Notes: generated from the sequence alone by a model not told the origin. 6,577 nucleotides of DNA from Opitutales bacterium (GCA_021772595.1 JAJFLS010000394.1:1-6577); one strand, 5' to 3'. Shown: positions 1 through 6,458, counted from the first letter of the stretch. A program made the numbers and translations.

Positions 1-49
1 CGTTCGTCACGTATTCGAAAAAACCAGTCGGATCCAAAAATAATAGCGC

Positions 50-970
50 CTAACAAACCGCCGAGACCGCATCGACGTCTTTCCACGTCTCGAAGCTGGC
101 GTTTTCCAGATCCTTGTTGGTGCGTCTCAACTGGCCCTTGAGGATTCCGTTGACGCCTAACTCGTAGAACATATCCGCTCCATCCGCAGCCGCCGCGACC
201 ATGCAGTCTTCCCAATAAACCGGCGAAACCAACGCGGACACGAGCGCCTTTCGAATCTGCTCGGCTTCCGAAATCGGTTGCCCGGTCGAGGTGGAGAAAA
301 CCTTGTACTTCGGAGCATTCAAAGGAATGTCCGCCAAAAACGACTCGAACGGTCCGTATGCGGGCCGCATCAATTTGCTGTGGTAGGCGCCGGCCACATT
401 CAAGGGCATCACCCGGCGAAACCCTCTCTCCCTGCTCGCGGTTACGGCTGCCGCGATCTTCTCGGCATCGCCGGAAATCACGATCTGCCCGGGACAATTC
501 AGATTCGCCATTTCCACGCCGTAGTCCTCGCAGAATGCCGCGACCGTTTCACGGTCCACCCCAATCACCGCCGCCATTGAACCGTCGCTCGATTCGCAGG
601 CCTCTTGCATGAGGCGTCCTCGCTCGGCGACGATCTTAAGCCCCGTCTCGAAATCGTAGACGCCTGCCGCCGCCAGGGCAGTCACCTCGCCCAAGCTCAG
701 ACCCATCGCGGTCTCCACGTCGTCCAAAAAGCCCTTTTCTTCGAGAAGCTTGTAGACCACATAACCGTGGACGAAGAGTGCCGGCTGGCATACTTTCGTT
801 TTCGTCAAAGTCTTCTCCGGCCCCTCGAAACTGTACTCCGACAGCTTCCAGCCTAGAATCTCGTCAGCCCGATCATAGAGCTCTCTAGCCTGAGGGCTAT
901 TTTCGTAAAGGTCCTTACCCATCCCGACCTTGTGGGCCCCTTGTCCAGAAAACATTAAAGCGATCTTCAT
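50..970 (-). CDS. fabD: Malonyl-CoA:ACP transacylase
   Basis: A 306-residue FabD that moves malonyl from CoA to acyl carrier protein in the cytoplasm, supplying the extender unit for type II fatty acid synthesis. The N-terminal GQGAH (residues 9-13) corresponds to the family GQGSQ oxyanion-hole motif. The nucleophile elbow is GLSLGE with Ser92, where most homologues have GHSLGE. Arg117 (AERGRL) fits the malonate-carboxylate-binding arginine, and His197 in GAYHSKLM fits the catalytic histidine. The segments SPVYWEDCM (249-257) and GVNGILKGQ (272-280) match conserved C-terminal parts of the fold. Length is normal for FabD (about 300-310). The ATG at 970 is chosen because MKIALMFSGQGAH is the usual N-terminus; the frame stays open upstream to a TTG at 1009 but adds 13 residues without family resemblance. 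No strong Shine-Dalgarno is visible. The stop is TAG at 50-52. No other fab gene lies in the window, so any operon partners would be left of it. Confidence 0.93.
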   Translation of the reverse strand: MKIALMFSGQGAHKVGMGKDLYENSPQARELYDRADEILGWKLSEYSFEGPEKTLTKTKVCQPALFVHGYVVYKLLEEKGFLDDVETAMGLSLGEVTALAAAGVYDFETGLKIVAERGRLMQEACESSDGSMAAVIGVDRETVAAFCEDYGVEMANLNCPGQIVISGDAEKIAAAVTASRERGFRRVMPLNVAGAYHSKLMRPAYGPFESFLADIPLNAPKYKVFSTSTGQPISEAEQIRKALVSALVSPVYWEDCMVAAAADGADMFYELGVNGILKGQLRRTNKDLENASFETWKDVDAVSAVC

Positions 971-1092
971 AGCGTTAATGTGCCAACCCCAAAACGCGCG
1001 GCTCTGCAAGCATTTCTATTCGCGAAATCGCTCTCCAATATGAGCAGCCTGGAAAACCCGCTGGCTCTCAACGCAAAGACGCACCCTAACCA

Positions 1093-1107
1093 ATAGACGT
1101 CAACTTA
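1093..1107. repeat. Possible relic of an IS terminal inverted repeat
   Basis: The sequence ATAGACGTCAACTTA matches the first 15 bases of the insertion-sequence terminus at 5073-5087 (ATAGGCGTCAACCTA) at 13 of 15 positions. No transposase remnant or partner end lies beside it. It could be a degenerate IS end, the end of a related lost element, or a chance match. Confidence 0.35.
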
Positions 1108-1122
1108 TCACGCTTAATCAAA

Positions 1123-1195
1123 TGTAGGAGCCTGCTTGCAGGCGATCTCCTTCTCCATAATCCTGGGAATAATAGCCTGCAAGCAGGCTCCTACA
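1123..1195. repeat. Inverted pair of REP-like palindromes (BIME-like)
   Basis: Two 21-bp arms, 1123-1143 and 1175-1195, are perfect reverse complements separated by 31 bp. Each arm is itself a small hairpin: GCCTGC-TT-GCAGGC at 1130-1143 and GCCTGC-AA-GCAGGC at 1175-1188. The outer head of each unit reads TGTAGGAG. A GTAG head followed by a short palindrome is the known layout of REP sequences mobilised by RAYT (TnpA-REP) enzymes, and head-to-head pairs are called BIMEs. The pair lies just past the stop of the minus-strand regulator gene, so its transcript could form a long stem that stops or protects the mRNA 3' end. That role is inference; no T-run typical of an intrinsic terminator follows. 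Confidence 0.8.
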
Positions 1196-1238
1196 ATCGG
1201 CGAATAGTCGCTTTCAGAAATAGTTAACACCTTTGCCC

Positions 1239-2819
1239 CTAGCTGGAACGCTGCCTCGCCTCCCCGGCGAACTCGTCGAGGCGCTTTTTGAGCGTGTTGC
1301 GGGTGATGCCGAGAATCTCCGCCGCCCGGGCTTGATTCCCTCCCGTGTCCGCGACCGCGCGTTGGATCATCTGTCGTTCGATAAATGAAAGTATGCGCTT
1401 ACCTTCACGCTCCTTGACCGTGTCGTACAAGAAATCGAAAGCTTCCGGTAAAGTCGCGTTCATTCCAACAGCCGGGCTCGGCGAACTCATCGGAGCAACA
1501 GACGCTGGCACCGGAGCAGGGACCGTTTTTACTTCCGCGATCGGCACGGGCGCCGCCTCCGGAGCCGATTCCACGACTGCCTCCGAGCCGCGATCCGAGA
1601 CCAGCGTTTCGGGCAAATCCTTCATCAAAATCATTTCGCCCTGGGCGACAACCGCGCTGTGATAGACCACGTTGCCCAGTTCGCGAACGTTGCCGGGCCA
1701 AGGATACCTCATTAAAGTGGCCATCGCGTCTTCCGACATGTTGTCCGCTTTGGCCTTCCGCTCCTTCACGAGCTTGTGAAGCATGAAATCCACGAGATCG
1801 GGGATGTCCTCTTTCCGCTCCGAAAGCGCGGGAACGCGGATCCGGAACACGTTCAAGCGATAATAAAGGTCCTCGCGAAACTCCTTTTCCCTCACCATTT
1901 TCTCCAAATCCTTATTCGTCGCCGCGATCACGCGCACGTCGACCTTGATCGTCTCCGAACCGCCAACGCGCTGGATCTCGCCGTCTTGCAGAACGCGCAA
2001 AATCTTGGTTTGCGTCGGAAGCGACATGTCGCCGATTTCATCCAGAAAAATTGTGCCGCGATCGCAAAGCTCGAACCTTCCGTTACGTTGCGAAGTCGCT
2101 CCCGTGAAGCTTCCTTTCTCGTGTCCAAACAGCTCGCTCTCGATCAGATTGTCCGGGATCGCCGCGCAATTGACCGCCATGTAAGGGCCGCTCGCCCGCA
2201 AGCTGTGCTGGAAAATGCAATTGGCGATCAGCTCCTTGCCCGTGCCGCTCTCGCCGGTCACGAGCACAGTGGCATCGCTCGCGGCGACTTGCCCGATGAT
2301 CTTGAAAACCTCCTGCATCGCGGACGAATTCCCAACGAGGCCTTCCTTGTAGTCCTCACTGTTCACTTTCTTGGCCTGCCTCGGAGCCGCCCGAAGATCC
2401 TTCGCTGCGTTGATCGCGCTGGATGCCAGACTGATAACCCGCTCCGGATCGAACGGCTTCATCACATAATCGTAGGCACCGAATTTCATCGCCTCAATCG
2501 CCGTCTGCGCCGTCCCGAAAGCCGTCATGAGAATGATCTGGAGGTTCACGTCGATCGCCCGCATGTGCTGAAGCGTCTCCAGGCCGGTGATCCCGCCCAT
2601 GCGGATATCCATGAAAATCAGGTCGGGCGCCGGGCCGGTTTTCACCTTCTCGATGCCCTCTTCCCCGCTGGCCGCCATATCGATCTGAAACCCCTGGTTC
2701 TCCAAGACGCGCCCAAGCGAATAGCGAATCTCGTCGTCGTCGTCGACTATTAGCACTGTGAATTGACTGTTCTGTGAAAGCGGATCGCTCATTTGAAAAA
2801 TTGGATTACTAGCTGCCAT
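1239..2819 (-). CDS. Sigma54-dependent response regulator, NtrC family
   Basis: A 526-residue cytoplasmic response regulator that should activate sigma54 promoters when phosphorylated. The receiver domain (about 21-135) has the acidic pair Asp26-Asp27, phosphoacceptor Asp71 (FMDIRM), Thr99 and Lys121. The AAA+ domain (about 160-400) has Walker A GESGTGKE (189-196), the sigma54-contacting loop as GSFTGA (236-241; GAFTGA is canonical), Walker B GTIFLDE (255-261), the FREDLYYRLNVF segment (314-325) and WPGNVREL (374-381). A Pro/Ala/Val-rich linker (about 411-452) leads to a Fis-type helix-turn-helix (about 480-515, GGNQARAAEILGITRNTLKKRL). The linker makes it longer than typical NtrC-like regulators of about 450-480 residues. 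The ATG at 2819 is used; ATG at 2792 (MSDPLSQ) is a plausible alternative, as neither has a clear ribosome binding site. No histidine kinase is adjacent, so signal and target genes cannot be named. A specific name such as ntrC, zraR or atoC is not justified. Confidence 0.96.
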   Translation of the reverse strand: MAASNPIFQMSDPLSQNSQFTVLIVDDDDEIRYSLGRVLENQGFQIDMAASGEEGIEKVKTGPAPDLIFMDIRMGGITGLETLQHMRAIDVNLQIILMTAFGTAQTAIEAMKFGAYDYVMKPFDPERVISLASSAINAAKDLRAAPRQAKKVNSEDYKEGLVGNSSAMQEVFKIIGQVAASDATVLVTGESGTGKELIANCIFQHSLRASGPYMAVNCAAIPDNLIESELFGHEKGSFTGATSQRNGRFELCDRGTIFLDEIGDMSLPTQTKILRVLQDGEIQRVGGSETIKVDVRVIAATNKDLEKMVREKEFREDLYYRLNVFRIRVPALSERKEDIPDLVDFMLHKLVKERKAKADNMSEDAMATLMRYPWPGNVRELGNVVYHSAVVAQGEMILMKDLPETLVSDRGSEAVVESAPEAAPVPIAEVKTVPAPVPASVAPMSSPSPAVGMNATLPEAFDFLYDTVKEREGKRILSFIERQMIQRAVADTGGNQARAAEILGITRNTLKKRLDEFAGEARQRSS

Positions 2820-2829
2820 TCATTTGGCC

Positions 2830-2894
2830 GGACGAGACACGAAAATCAATCTCTTCCGTATAAAAGAAGCGCCGCCTCTCCCTGGACGAGACAC
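2830..2894 (+). repeat. 11-bp direct repeat, two copies
   Basis: GGACGAGACAC occurs at 2830-2840 and again at 2884-2894, start to start 54 bp, close to five helical turns. Both copies lie just upstream of the regulator start and left of the palindrome. The phasing would suit a transcription factor binding two sites on one DNA face, but an 11-bp match could also come from a small duplication. Confidence 0.45.
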
Positions 2895-2895
2895 T

Positions 2896-2939
2896 CCGCG
2901 CCACAAAAAACGTCAACGTTGACGTTTTTTGTGGCGCGG
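2896..2939. promoter_or_regulatory. Perfect 44-bp palindrome, possible operator or hairpin
   Basis: Every base pairs about a centre between 2917 and 2918, giving two 22-bp arms without a spacer. From the outside inward it has a GC-rich part (CCGCGCCAC), an A6 tract and the core ACGTCAACGTTGACGT (2910-2925), then the mirror image. The core agrees at 12 of 16 positions with the E. coli PurR operator consensus ACGCAAACGTTTGCGT, including the central AACGTT, so a LacI/GalR-type repressor site is possible. The A6/T6 flanks also resemble a bidirectional terminator, but it lies between two 5' ends where none is expected. If it is transcribed in the protease mRNA leader it would form a very stable hairpin. 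Symmetry is certain; function is not. Confidence 0.6.
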
Positions 2940-3012
2940 GCAAAGGGCGCACGCTCGACTCAGTACGTCATTGCGTTTGAGAGGCAATGTGAAACGATCC
3001 GCCGCTAATCAA

Positions 3013-4149
3013 ATGCTAGATTGGTCGATCAGTTTGTTTCGCGTTTTCGGAATCCGGCTGGAGCTTCACCTCTCCTTCGCCATACTTCCCGCCTACTTCG
3101 GATATCAAGGTCTGAAACACGCGGGAACCACCGGAGCGCTCTGGAGCCTGGCGTTTCTGTGCGTCGTTTTCGCCTGCGTCGTACTCCACGAACTCGGCCA
3201 CTCGCTCACCGCCCGCCAATTCGGCATCCGCACGCAGCGCATTTTGCTGATGCCGATCGGTGGAATGGCCCAATTCGAAAGCCTTCCCGACAAACCTCGA
3301 ACGGAATTACTCATCACCATCGCAGGCCCGCTCGTCAATTTCGCGCTGGCTTTACTGCTGCTTCCCTTCTGCGAGCCGGTCACCTTGGCGAATGTGGAGG
3401 GCCTCGCTCTCCCGATGAGTCTAAGCGACATCCTGAACCTCGCCCTCATTTTCAATCTGAGCATGGGCCTATTCAACTTGCTCCCCGTCTTCCCAATGGA
3501 CGGCGGACGCATTTTGCGGTCCACGCTTTCGTTTTTCATGCGGCCTCTCAAGGCCACCTACATTGCGTCGAAACTAGGCGGATTTCTCGCAGGATTTCTG
3601 GCGATCCTCTTCCTGCTGAATTTCCAGCTCCTGCCCGCTGCGCTTTTCCTTTTCATATTTTACGCAGGCGAAACTGAATACAAAGTCACGCGCCAATTTG
3701 AACTCTTCCGAGAATTGCCTGTCGCTCGTTTCGTGGATGGAAACATCGAGCAGCTCTCGCCCGATCAATCGCTCGCAGATGCCGCGCGCGTTCTCGGCGC
3801 CATGCCCTACCCGCGGGACTTGATCATAACCGACTCCGGTCACGCCGTTGGCATTCTCGAAATCGCGAAACTCGAGAAAACCGCTGAACGAGCCAAACGC
3901 CCCCTCACCGATACGCCTATCGCCGCGGCGATGAATCGCGCGTTTCTCACACTTCAATCAGCCGATCCACTCGACACGCTGCTCACTCTGCCGAAATCGA
4001 AACGCCAACAGACATTCCCCGTTTACGAATATGCCCGATTGGTCGGAATCCTAGACGCTCGCAGCATCGAACCGAGGGCCTACTGGGAACGGCAAGCCGC
4101 CAAAAACCGAGCTCCCGAAATATCCACGGAAAGTTGCGATACGACATGA
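3013..4149 (+). CDS. M50-family (site-2-protease-like) membrane metalloprotease with CBS-like tail
   Basis: A 378-residue predicted inner-membrane zinc protease of peptidase family M50, the group that cleaves substrates within the membrane (S2P, SpoIVFB, RseP). The catalytic HELGH is at 59-63 in a hydrophobic segment (VVLHELGHSLTA). The second signature NLLPVFPMDGGR (155-166) supplies Asp163 as third zinc ligand. Other hydrophobic segments lie near 17-30, 43-58, 100-120, 138-155 and 187-218. No PDZ insert is seen, unlike RseP. The soluble C-terminus (about 235-355) resembles a degenerate CBS pair, as in the S2P/CBS (SpoIVFB-like) branch, where such domains bind nucleotides. ATG 3013 gives the usual start just before the first membrane segment. 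A GTG at 2989, preceded by GAGAGG, is an alternative adding 8 residues. The TGA stop overlaps the next gene's ATG, implying an operon. The substrate is unknown. Confidence 0.92.
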   Translation: MLDWSISLFRVFGIRLELHLSFAILPAYFGYQGLKHAGTTGALWSLAFLCVVFACVVLHELGHSLTARQFGIRTQRILLMPIGGMAQFESLPDKPRTELLITIAGPLVNFALALLLLPFCEPVTLANVEGLALPMSLSDILNLALIFNLSMGLFNLLPVFPMDGGRILRSTLSFFMRPLKATYIASKLGGFLAGFLAILFLLNFQLLPAALFLFIFYAGETEYKVTRQFELFRELPVARFVDGNIEQLSPDQSLADAARVLGAMPYPRDLIITDSGHAVGILEIAKLEKTAERAKRPLTDTPIAAAMNRAFLTLQSADPLDTLLTLPKSKRQQTFPVYEYARLVGILDARSIEPRAYWERQAAKNRAPEISTESCDTT

Positions 4150-4994
4150 GACGATCTCCCCGCTTCGCGTTTTCCTTTTTCGCCAGCCTCGCGCTGACCG
4201 CTTTCGCTCTCGCAGCGAAGCTCGAACCGTACAGCAGTATCCAAAATCTACGCGTTCGCGAATGCAGCGGCATAGTCAAGAGCCGCCTATCCGAAAACCT
4301 GTATTGGGTTCATAACGACTCCTCCGGAGGCTCGAATCTATTCTCTATACGAAAAGACGGTAGCATCATCGGAACCTTCGCCACCGGCCTTCGCAACATC
4401 GACTGGGAAGATATCGCTACCGATAATTCAGGGAATTTATACATCGGCGATTTCGGAAATTTCGAGAACGTCCGCAAAGACCTCGCCATCCACGTCGTCA
4501 AAGAATCGGCCAGTGAATCCAAAAACGCGCTACAGTCGAATTTTTCGATTCGATTCGAATTTCCAGATCAAACCGGCTTCCCGCCACCCCGACGGATTTT
4601 TGATTGCGAGGCCCTTTTCTGGGCGAATGACCATTTGTTCATTCTCACAAAGACTTTGGGGGACACAGCGACACGACTCTATCGATTCAACGACCTCGAT
4701 CCCAACTCGATCAACCAACCGGAACTCATCGGCAAATTCGACATCGGCCCGCAGGTCACCGGAGCCGACGCATCGCCCGATGGCAGCAAGCTCGCTGTCC
4801 TAACAACCCGCAGCCTTTGGGTGTTCGAGCGACCCGCCGACACGGACAACTATCTTGCCGGCGACGCCAAAACGACCTCGATTCAAGCCGGCCAATGCGA
4901 AGCCGTTTGCTGGGATTCCCCCAGCGAACTCATCATCGCGAACGAAAGCCGCGCCCTCTATTCGATAACGCTCGATTCGCTTGCCGAATACTAG
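4146..4994 (+). CDS. Exported protein of unknown function, predicted beta-propeller
   Basis: A 282-residue protein with a clear signal peptide: basic start MRRSPR, hydrophobic core from about 7 to 23 and a likely cleavage after ALA or ALAA near residues 23-24, so it is probably periplasmic or secreted. No lipobox is seen. The mature part has repeated beta-strand-like blocks: SG...WVHNDSSGGSNLFSI (41-67), DWEDIATDNSGNLYIGDFGNF (86-106), FDCEALFWANDHLFILTKT (152-170), TGADASPDGSKLAVLTTRSLWVF (205-227) and QCEAVCWDSPSELIIANE (250-267). These resemble blades of a WD40/SMP-30-like propeller. No enzymatic residues can be assigned. ATG 4146 is chosen because it overlaps the protease TGA as ATGA, typical of translational coupling, with GGAAAG 12 nt upstream (4128-4133). 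A TTG at 4134 would add four residues. The protease partner suggests an envelope role, but function is unknown. Confidence 0.78.
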   Translation: MRRSPRFAFSFFASLALTAFALAAKLEPYSSIQNLRVRECSGIVKSRLSENLYWVHNDSSGGSNLFSIRKDGSIIGTFATGLRNIDWEDIATDNSGNLYIGDFGNFENVRKDLAIHVVKESASESKNALQSNFSIRFEFPDQTGFPPPRRIFDCEALFWANDHLFILTKTLGDTATRLYRFNDLDPNSINQPELIGKFDIGPQVTGADASPDGSKLAVLTTRSLWVFERPADTDNYLAGDAKTTSIQAGQCEAVCWDSPSELIIANESRALYSITLDSLAEY

Positions 4995-5005
4995 CGTTTC
5001 CCCAT

Positions 5006-5053
5006 CACTCTTAAAGAGTGTCCAAACCTCGAAATTCGAGCAGTTACCTTTTT
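5006..5053 (+). terminator. Weak candidate terminator after the propeller gene
   Basis: Two small hairpins follow the TAG stop: CACTCT-TAA-AGAGTG (5006-5020) and CTCGA-AAT-TCGAG (5028-5040). A run of five T is at 5049-5053. The T-run starts 9 nt after the second stem and neither stem is GC-rich, so this is not a textbook intrinsic terminator, but it is the only candidate at the end of the two-gene operon. Confidence 0.3.
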
Positions 5054-5072
5054 GTAGGAGCGGGGTTATCCC
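5054..5072 (+). repeat. Left half of an interrupted REP-like palindrome
   Basis: GTAGGAGCGGGGTTATCCC has the same GTAGGAGC head as the REP-like units at 1123-1195. Its palindrome GGGG-TTAT-CCC is broken off exactly where the insertion sequence begins. The other half-palindrome lies beyond the right IS end. Confidence 0.7.
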
Positions 5073-5089
5073 ATAGGCGTCAACCTAAG
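5073..5089 (+). repeat. Left terminal inverted repeat of the IS
   Basis: ATAGGCGTCAACCTAAG is the exact reverse complement of 6459-6475. The transposase stop codon (TGA, 5080-5082 on minus) lies inside this repeat. Confidence 0.92.
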
Positions 5090-6369
5090 GAAGCGATCCA
5101 GTGAGGCAATGCGTTTCTCTTGCGCTTTTCGTAGCGGCAGTGCCTGAGGAAGTTATCAATATTGGAACGATCGGCGAAGTACGAGCAGTCCGGCTGGAAT
5201 CCCAATGCTTCGACCAGGCTGAGGAGTTTTAGAACGCTGACGCCATCCTCCTTTAGTTCTTCTTCGAGTATCGGCATTGTGACTACACAGGCCAAAGCGA
5301 TTCGAATCAAAGTGCAGTGGATCAGGCACCGGAGCATCATCTCGCTGACGTATGGCGGTATTTGGTCTACTTGCATGTGGCTCTTGAGGCCTTTGAAAAG
5401 AACCTCGATCGTCCACCGTTGGCAGTAGAGATCGAAGGCGGCCTCGAAGCTCAAGCTGCCGCGATCGCATGTGGTCAGGTAAATCTGCCAATCTTGAAGC
5501 TGGAGAAGCTCGCGACTCGGAGCTCGTCCTTTACGCTTGCCGGTTTCCTTGAGCTTGCGGCGGCGCTTTTCAGCGATCTCCCTAGGAACGCGAAACGCGA
5601 TCAGACGCATCGGGAAACGCTCCTTCTTTCCGGCTAGCACGTCGCGATCGATCCGAGAGTCGCTACGCAGTAGATCGAAAAGATCTATAGCATTGAGGCT
5701 CTCTCGATCCGACAGCTCGACATTCGGCTGCCAGCGGGTCAGCACATGGGCCTTATTGTTCTTCAGCTCCCGAAACGAGCCGATGCAGAAGCACCCCAAA
5801 TCCCGCAGCAGCAGATCCCCTTCGCCTAGGCCTTCGGTCCCCTCGAGAGCGAATCCCTGATCGGAGCTTCGCTGCTCGCGGATCTCGAATCCGGTGAAAC
5901 CCTTGTTGAGCAGGTCGAATGAAGCGTGGATCTTCAGCCCTGCGCGTTCCACCGAGGCGTTCTTGGCCCCCTTGAAGACTTCGAGCAGGTGTTGGGGAAG
6001 AGCGATGGAGGTGCTGTCCTGGACGATGATGCGGCTAAAGCCGAGCTTGCGCACAGATAGACCGGATCCCGTTTTGCTCGAAATAACTTCGCCTAGAAGG
6101 CTTTCGAAAAGCTTGCATGCCCCTGCGTTGATTCTTTTGTGAAATGCTTGCTTGGATACGCTAATCGAGGAGAACGTGTACGATAGGAAAGCGACGATCC
6201 GCAGCGAGGCGGTGGATATGCTAGTAGCTTCGATCATAGCTGCGCAGAAGTCCTGGGGCGAGATTTTGCCGCTTTCCCGAGCCATCCATCCACTGCTCTT
6301 GGCGAGAGCTGTCAAATTAAAGCGATAGAGAGAGCGCAGTATCCTAGATTGTCGGGCGTCATGCTTCAT
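5080..6369 (-). CDS. IS4-family DDE transposase
   Basis: A 429-residue cut-and-paste transposase with the RNase H-like DDE fold of the IS4 family (DDE_Tnp_1 type). The three catalytic acids are assignable: Asp118 in IVQDST, Asp190 in LLLRDLGCF, and Glu322 in YCQRWTIEVLFKGLK. The last carries the exact Y-(2)-R-(3)-E-(6)-K signature of IS4 transposases (Tyr315, Arg318, Glu322, Lys329). The long gap between the second Asp and the Glu (about 130 residues) is the beta-strand insertion typical of the family, ending in a basic patch (KRRRKLKETGKRKGR, 268-282). Length and reading frame look intact. The ATG at 6369 is preceded by a G-rich stretch (GGGGGCGGGTA) acting as a poor ribosome binding site, in keeping with low transposase expression. 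The stop overlaps the left terminal repeat, so the gene uses nearly the whole element. Confidence 0.96.
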   Translation of the reverse strand: MKHDARQSRILRSLYRFNLTALAKSSGWMARESGKISPQDFCAAMIEATSISTASLRIVAFLSYTFSSISVSKQAFHKRINAGACKLFESLLGEVISSKTGSGLSVRKLGFSRIIVQDSTSIALPQHLLEVFKGAKNASVERAGLKIHASFDLLNKGFTGFEIREQRSSDQGFALEGTEGLGEGDLLLRDLGCFCIGSFRELKNNKAHVLTRWQPNVELSDRESLNAIDLFDLLRSDSRIDRDVLAGKKERFPMRLIAFRVPREIAEKRRRKLKETGKRKGRAPSRELLQLQDWQIYLTTCDRGSLSFEAAFDLYCQRWTIEVLFKGLKSHMQVDQIPPYVSEMMLRCLIHCTLIRIALACVVTMPILEEELKEDGVSVLKLLSLVEALGFQPDCSYFADRSNIDNFLRHCRYEKRKRNALPHWIASLG

Positions 6370-6458
6370 TACCCGCCCCCATATAAGGCTTTTGGGATAA
6401 AAAGCGCTTCTAAAGTGAACTGAAATGCGTATTATTTATTGAATACCAATTAGTTAGG

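Larger units (their letters stand above)
971..1238. other. Intergenic region between fabD and the response regulator gene
   Basis: This 268-bp gap lies upstream of fabD and downstream of the regulator gene, both on minus. It must hold the fabD promoter, but I cannot point to a convincing -35/-10 pair. It contains an inverted pair of REP-like palindromes (1123-1195) and a 15-bp stretch at 1093-1107 resembling the terminus of the insertion sequence at the right of the window. I see no further coding region or RNA gene. Confidence 0.7.
2820..3012. other. Divergent intergenic region with palindrome and direct repeats
   Basis: This 193-bp region separates the divergently transcribed regulator and protease genes and must contain both promoters. 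It holds a direct repeat (GGACGAGACAC at 2830-2840 and 2884-2894) and a perfect 44-bp palindrome (2896-2939). I found no good sigma70 -35/-10 pair and no GG-N10-GC sigma54 site. A TATAAA at 2859-2864 lacks a matching -35. Confidence 0.6.

Noticed and set aside
1..49. Possible feature at the left edge
   Set aside because: The 49 bp past the fabD stop show no hairpin with a T-run, start codon with ribosome binding site, or repeat that I can support.
971..1009. Extended fabD start at a TTG (1009)
   Set aside because: The extra 13 residues do not resemble FabD N-termini, which begin at the MKIALMFSGQG stretch encoded from 970.
1077..1104. fabD promoter using TTGACG at 1099-1104 on minus
   Set aside because: The hexamer at the right distance (TCTTTG) does not resemble a -10 box.
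1123..1195. CRISPR repeats
   Set aside because: There are only two units in inverted orientation with one spacer and no cas genes. The layout is that of paired REP palindromes.
1776..2753. Open frame of 325 codons on plus, antisense to the response regulator
   Set aside because: It mirrors the receiver and AAA+ coding sequence, shows no domain, and the minus-strand protein has every expected motif. It is a shadow of codon bias.
2896..2939. Palindrome as an intrinsic terminator
   Set aside because: It lies between two divergent 5' ends, so no transcript needs to end there, and the T-tract is within the symmetric stem. Not excluded, but less likely than an operator or leader hairpin.
2931..2950. 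Sigma54 promoter upstream of the protease
   Set aside because: A TGGCGC motif occurs at 2932-2937, but GC is not found at the required 10-bp spacing after GG.
2929..3012. Upstream extension of the protease into the palindrome
   Set aside because: The extra residues are Arg-rich and unlike M50 proteins, and the reading would start inside the palindrome. ATG 3013 precedes the first membrane segment as usual. GTG 2989 is kept only as an alternative.
4134..4145. TTG start for the propeller protein
   Set aside because: ATG at 4146 forms the ATGA overlap and leaves a well-formed signal peptide. The TTG touches the GGAAAG directly, leaving no spacing.
5061..5084. Outward promoter at the left IS end
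   Set aside because: The -35-like TTGACG is present on minus, but at 17-18 bp there is only CTCCTA or TCCTAC, not a -10.
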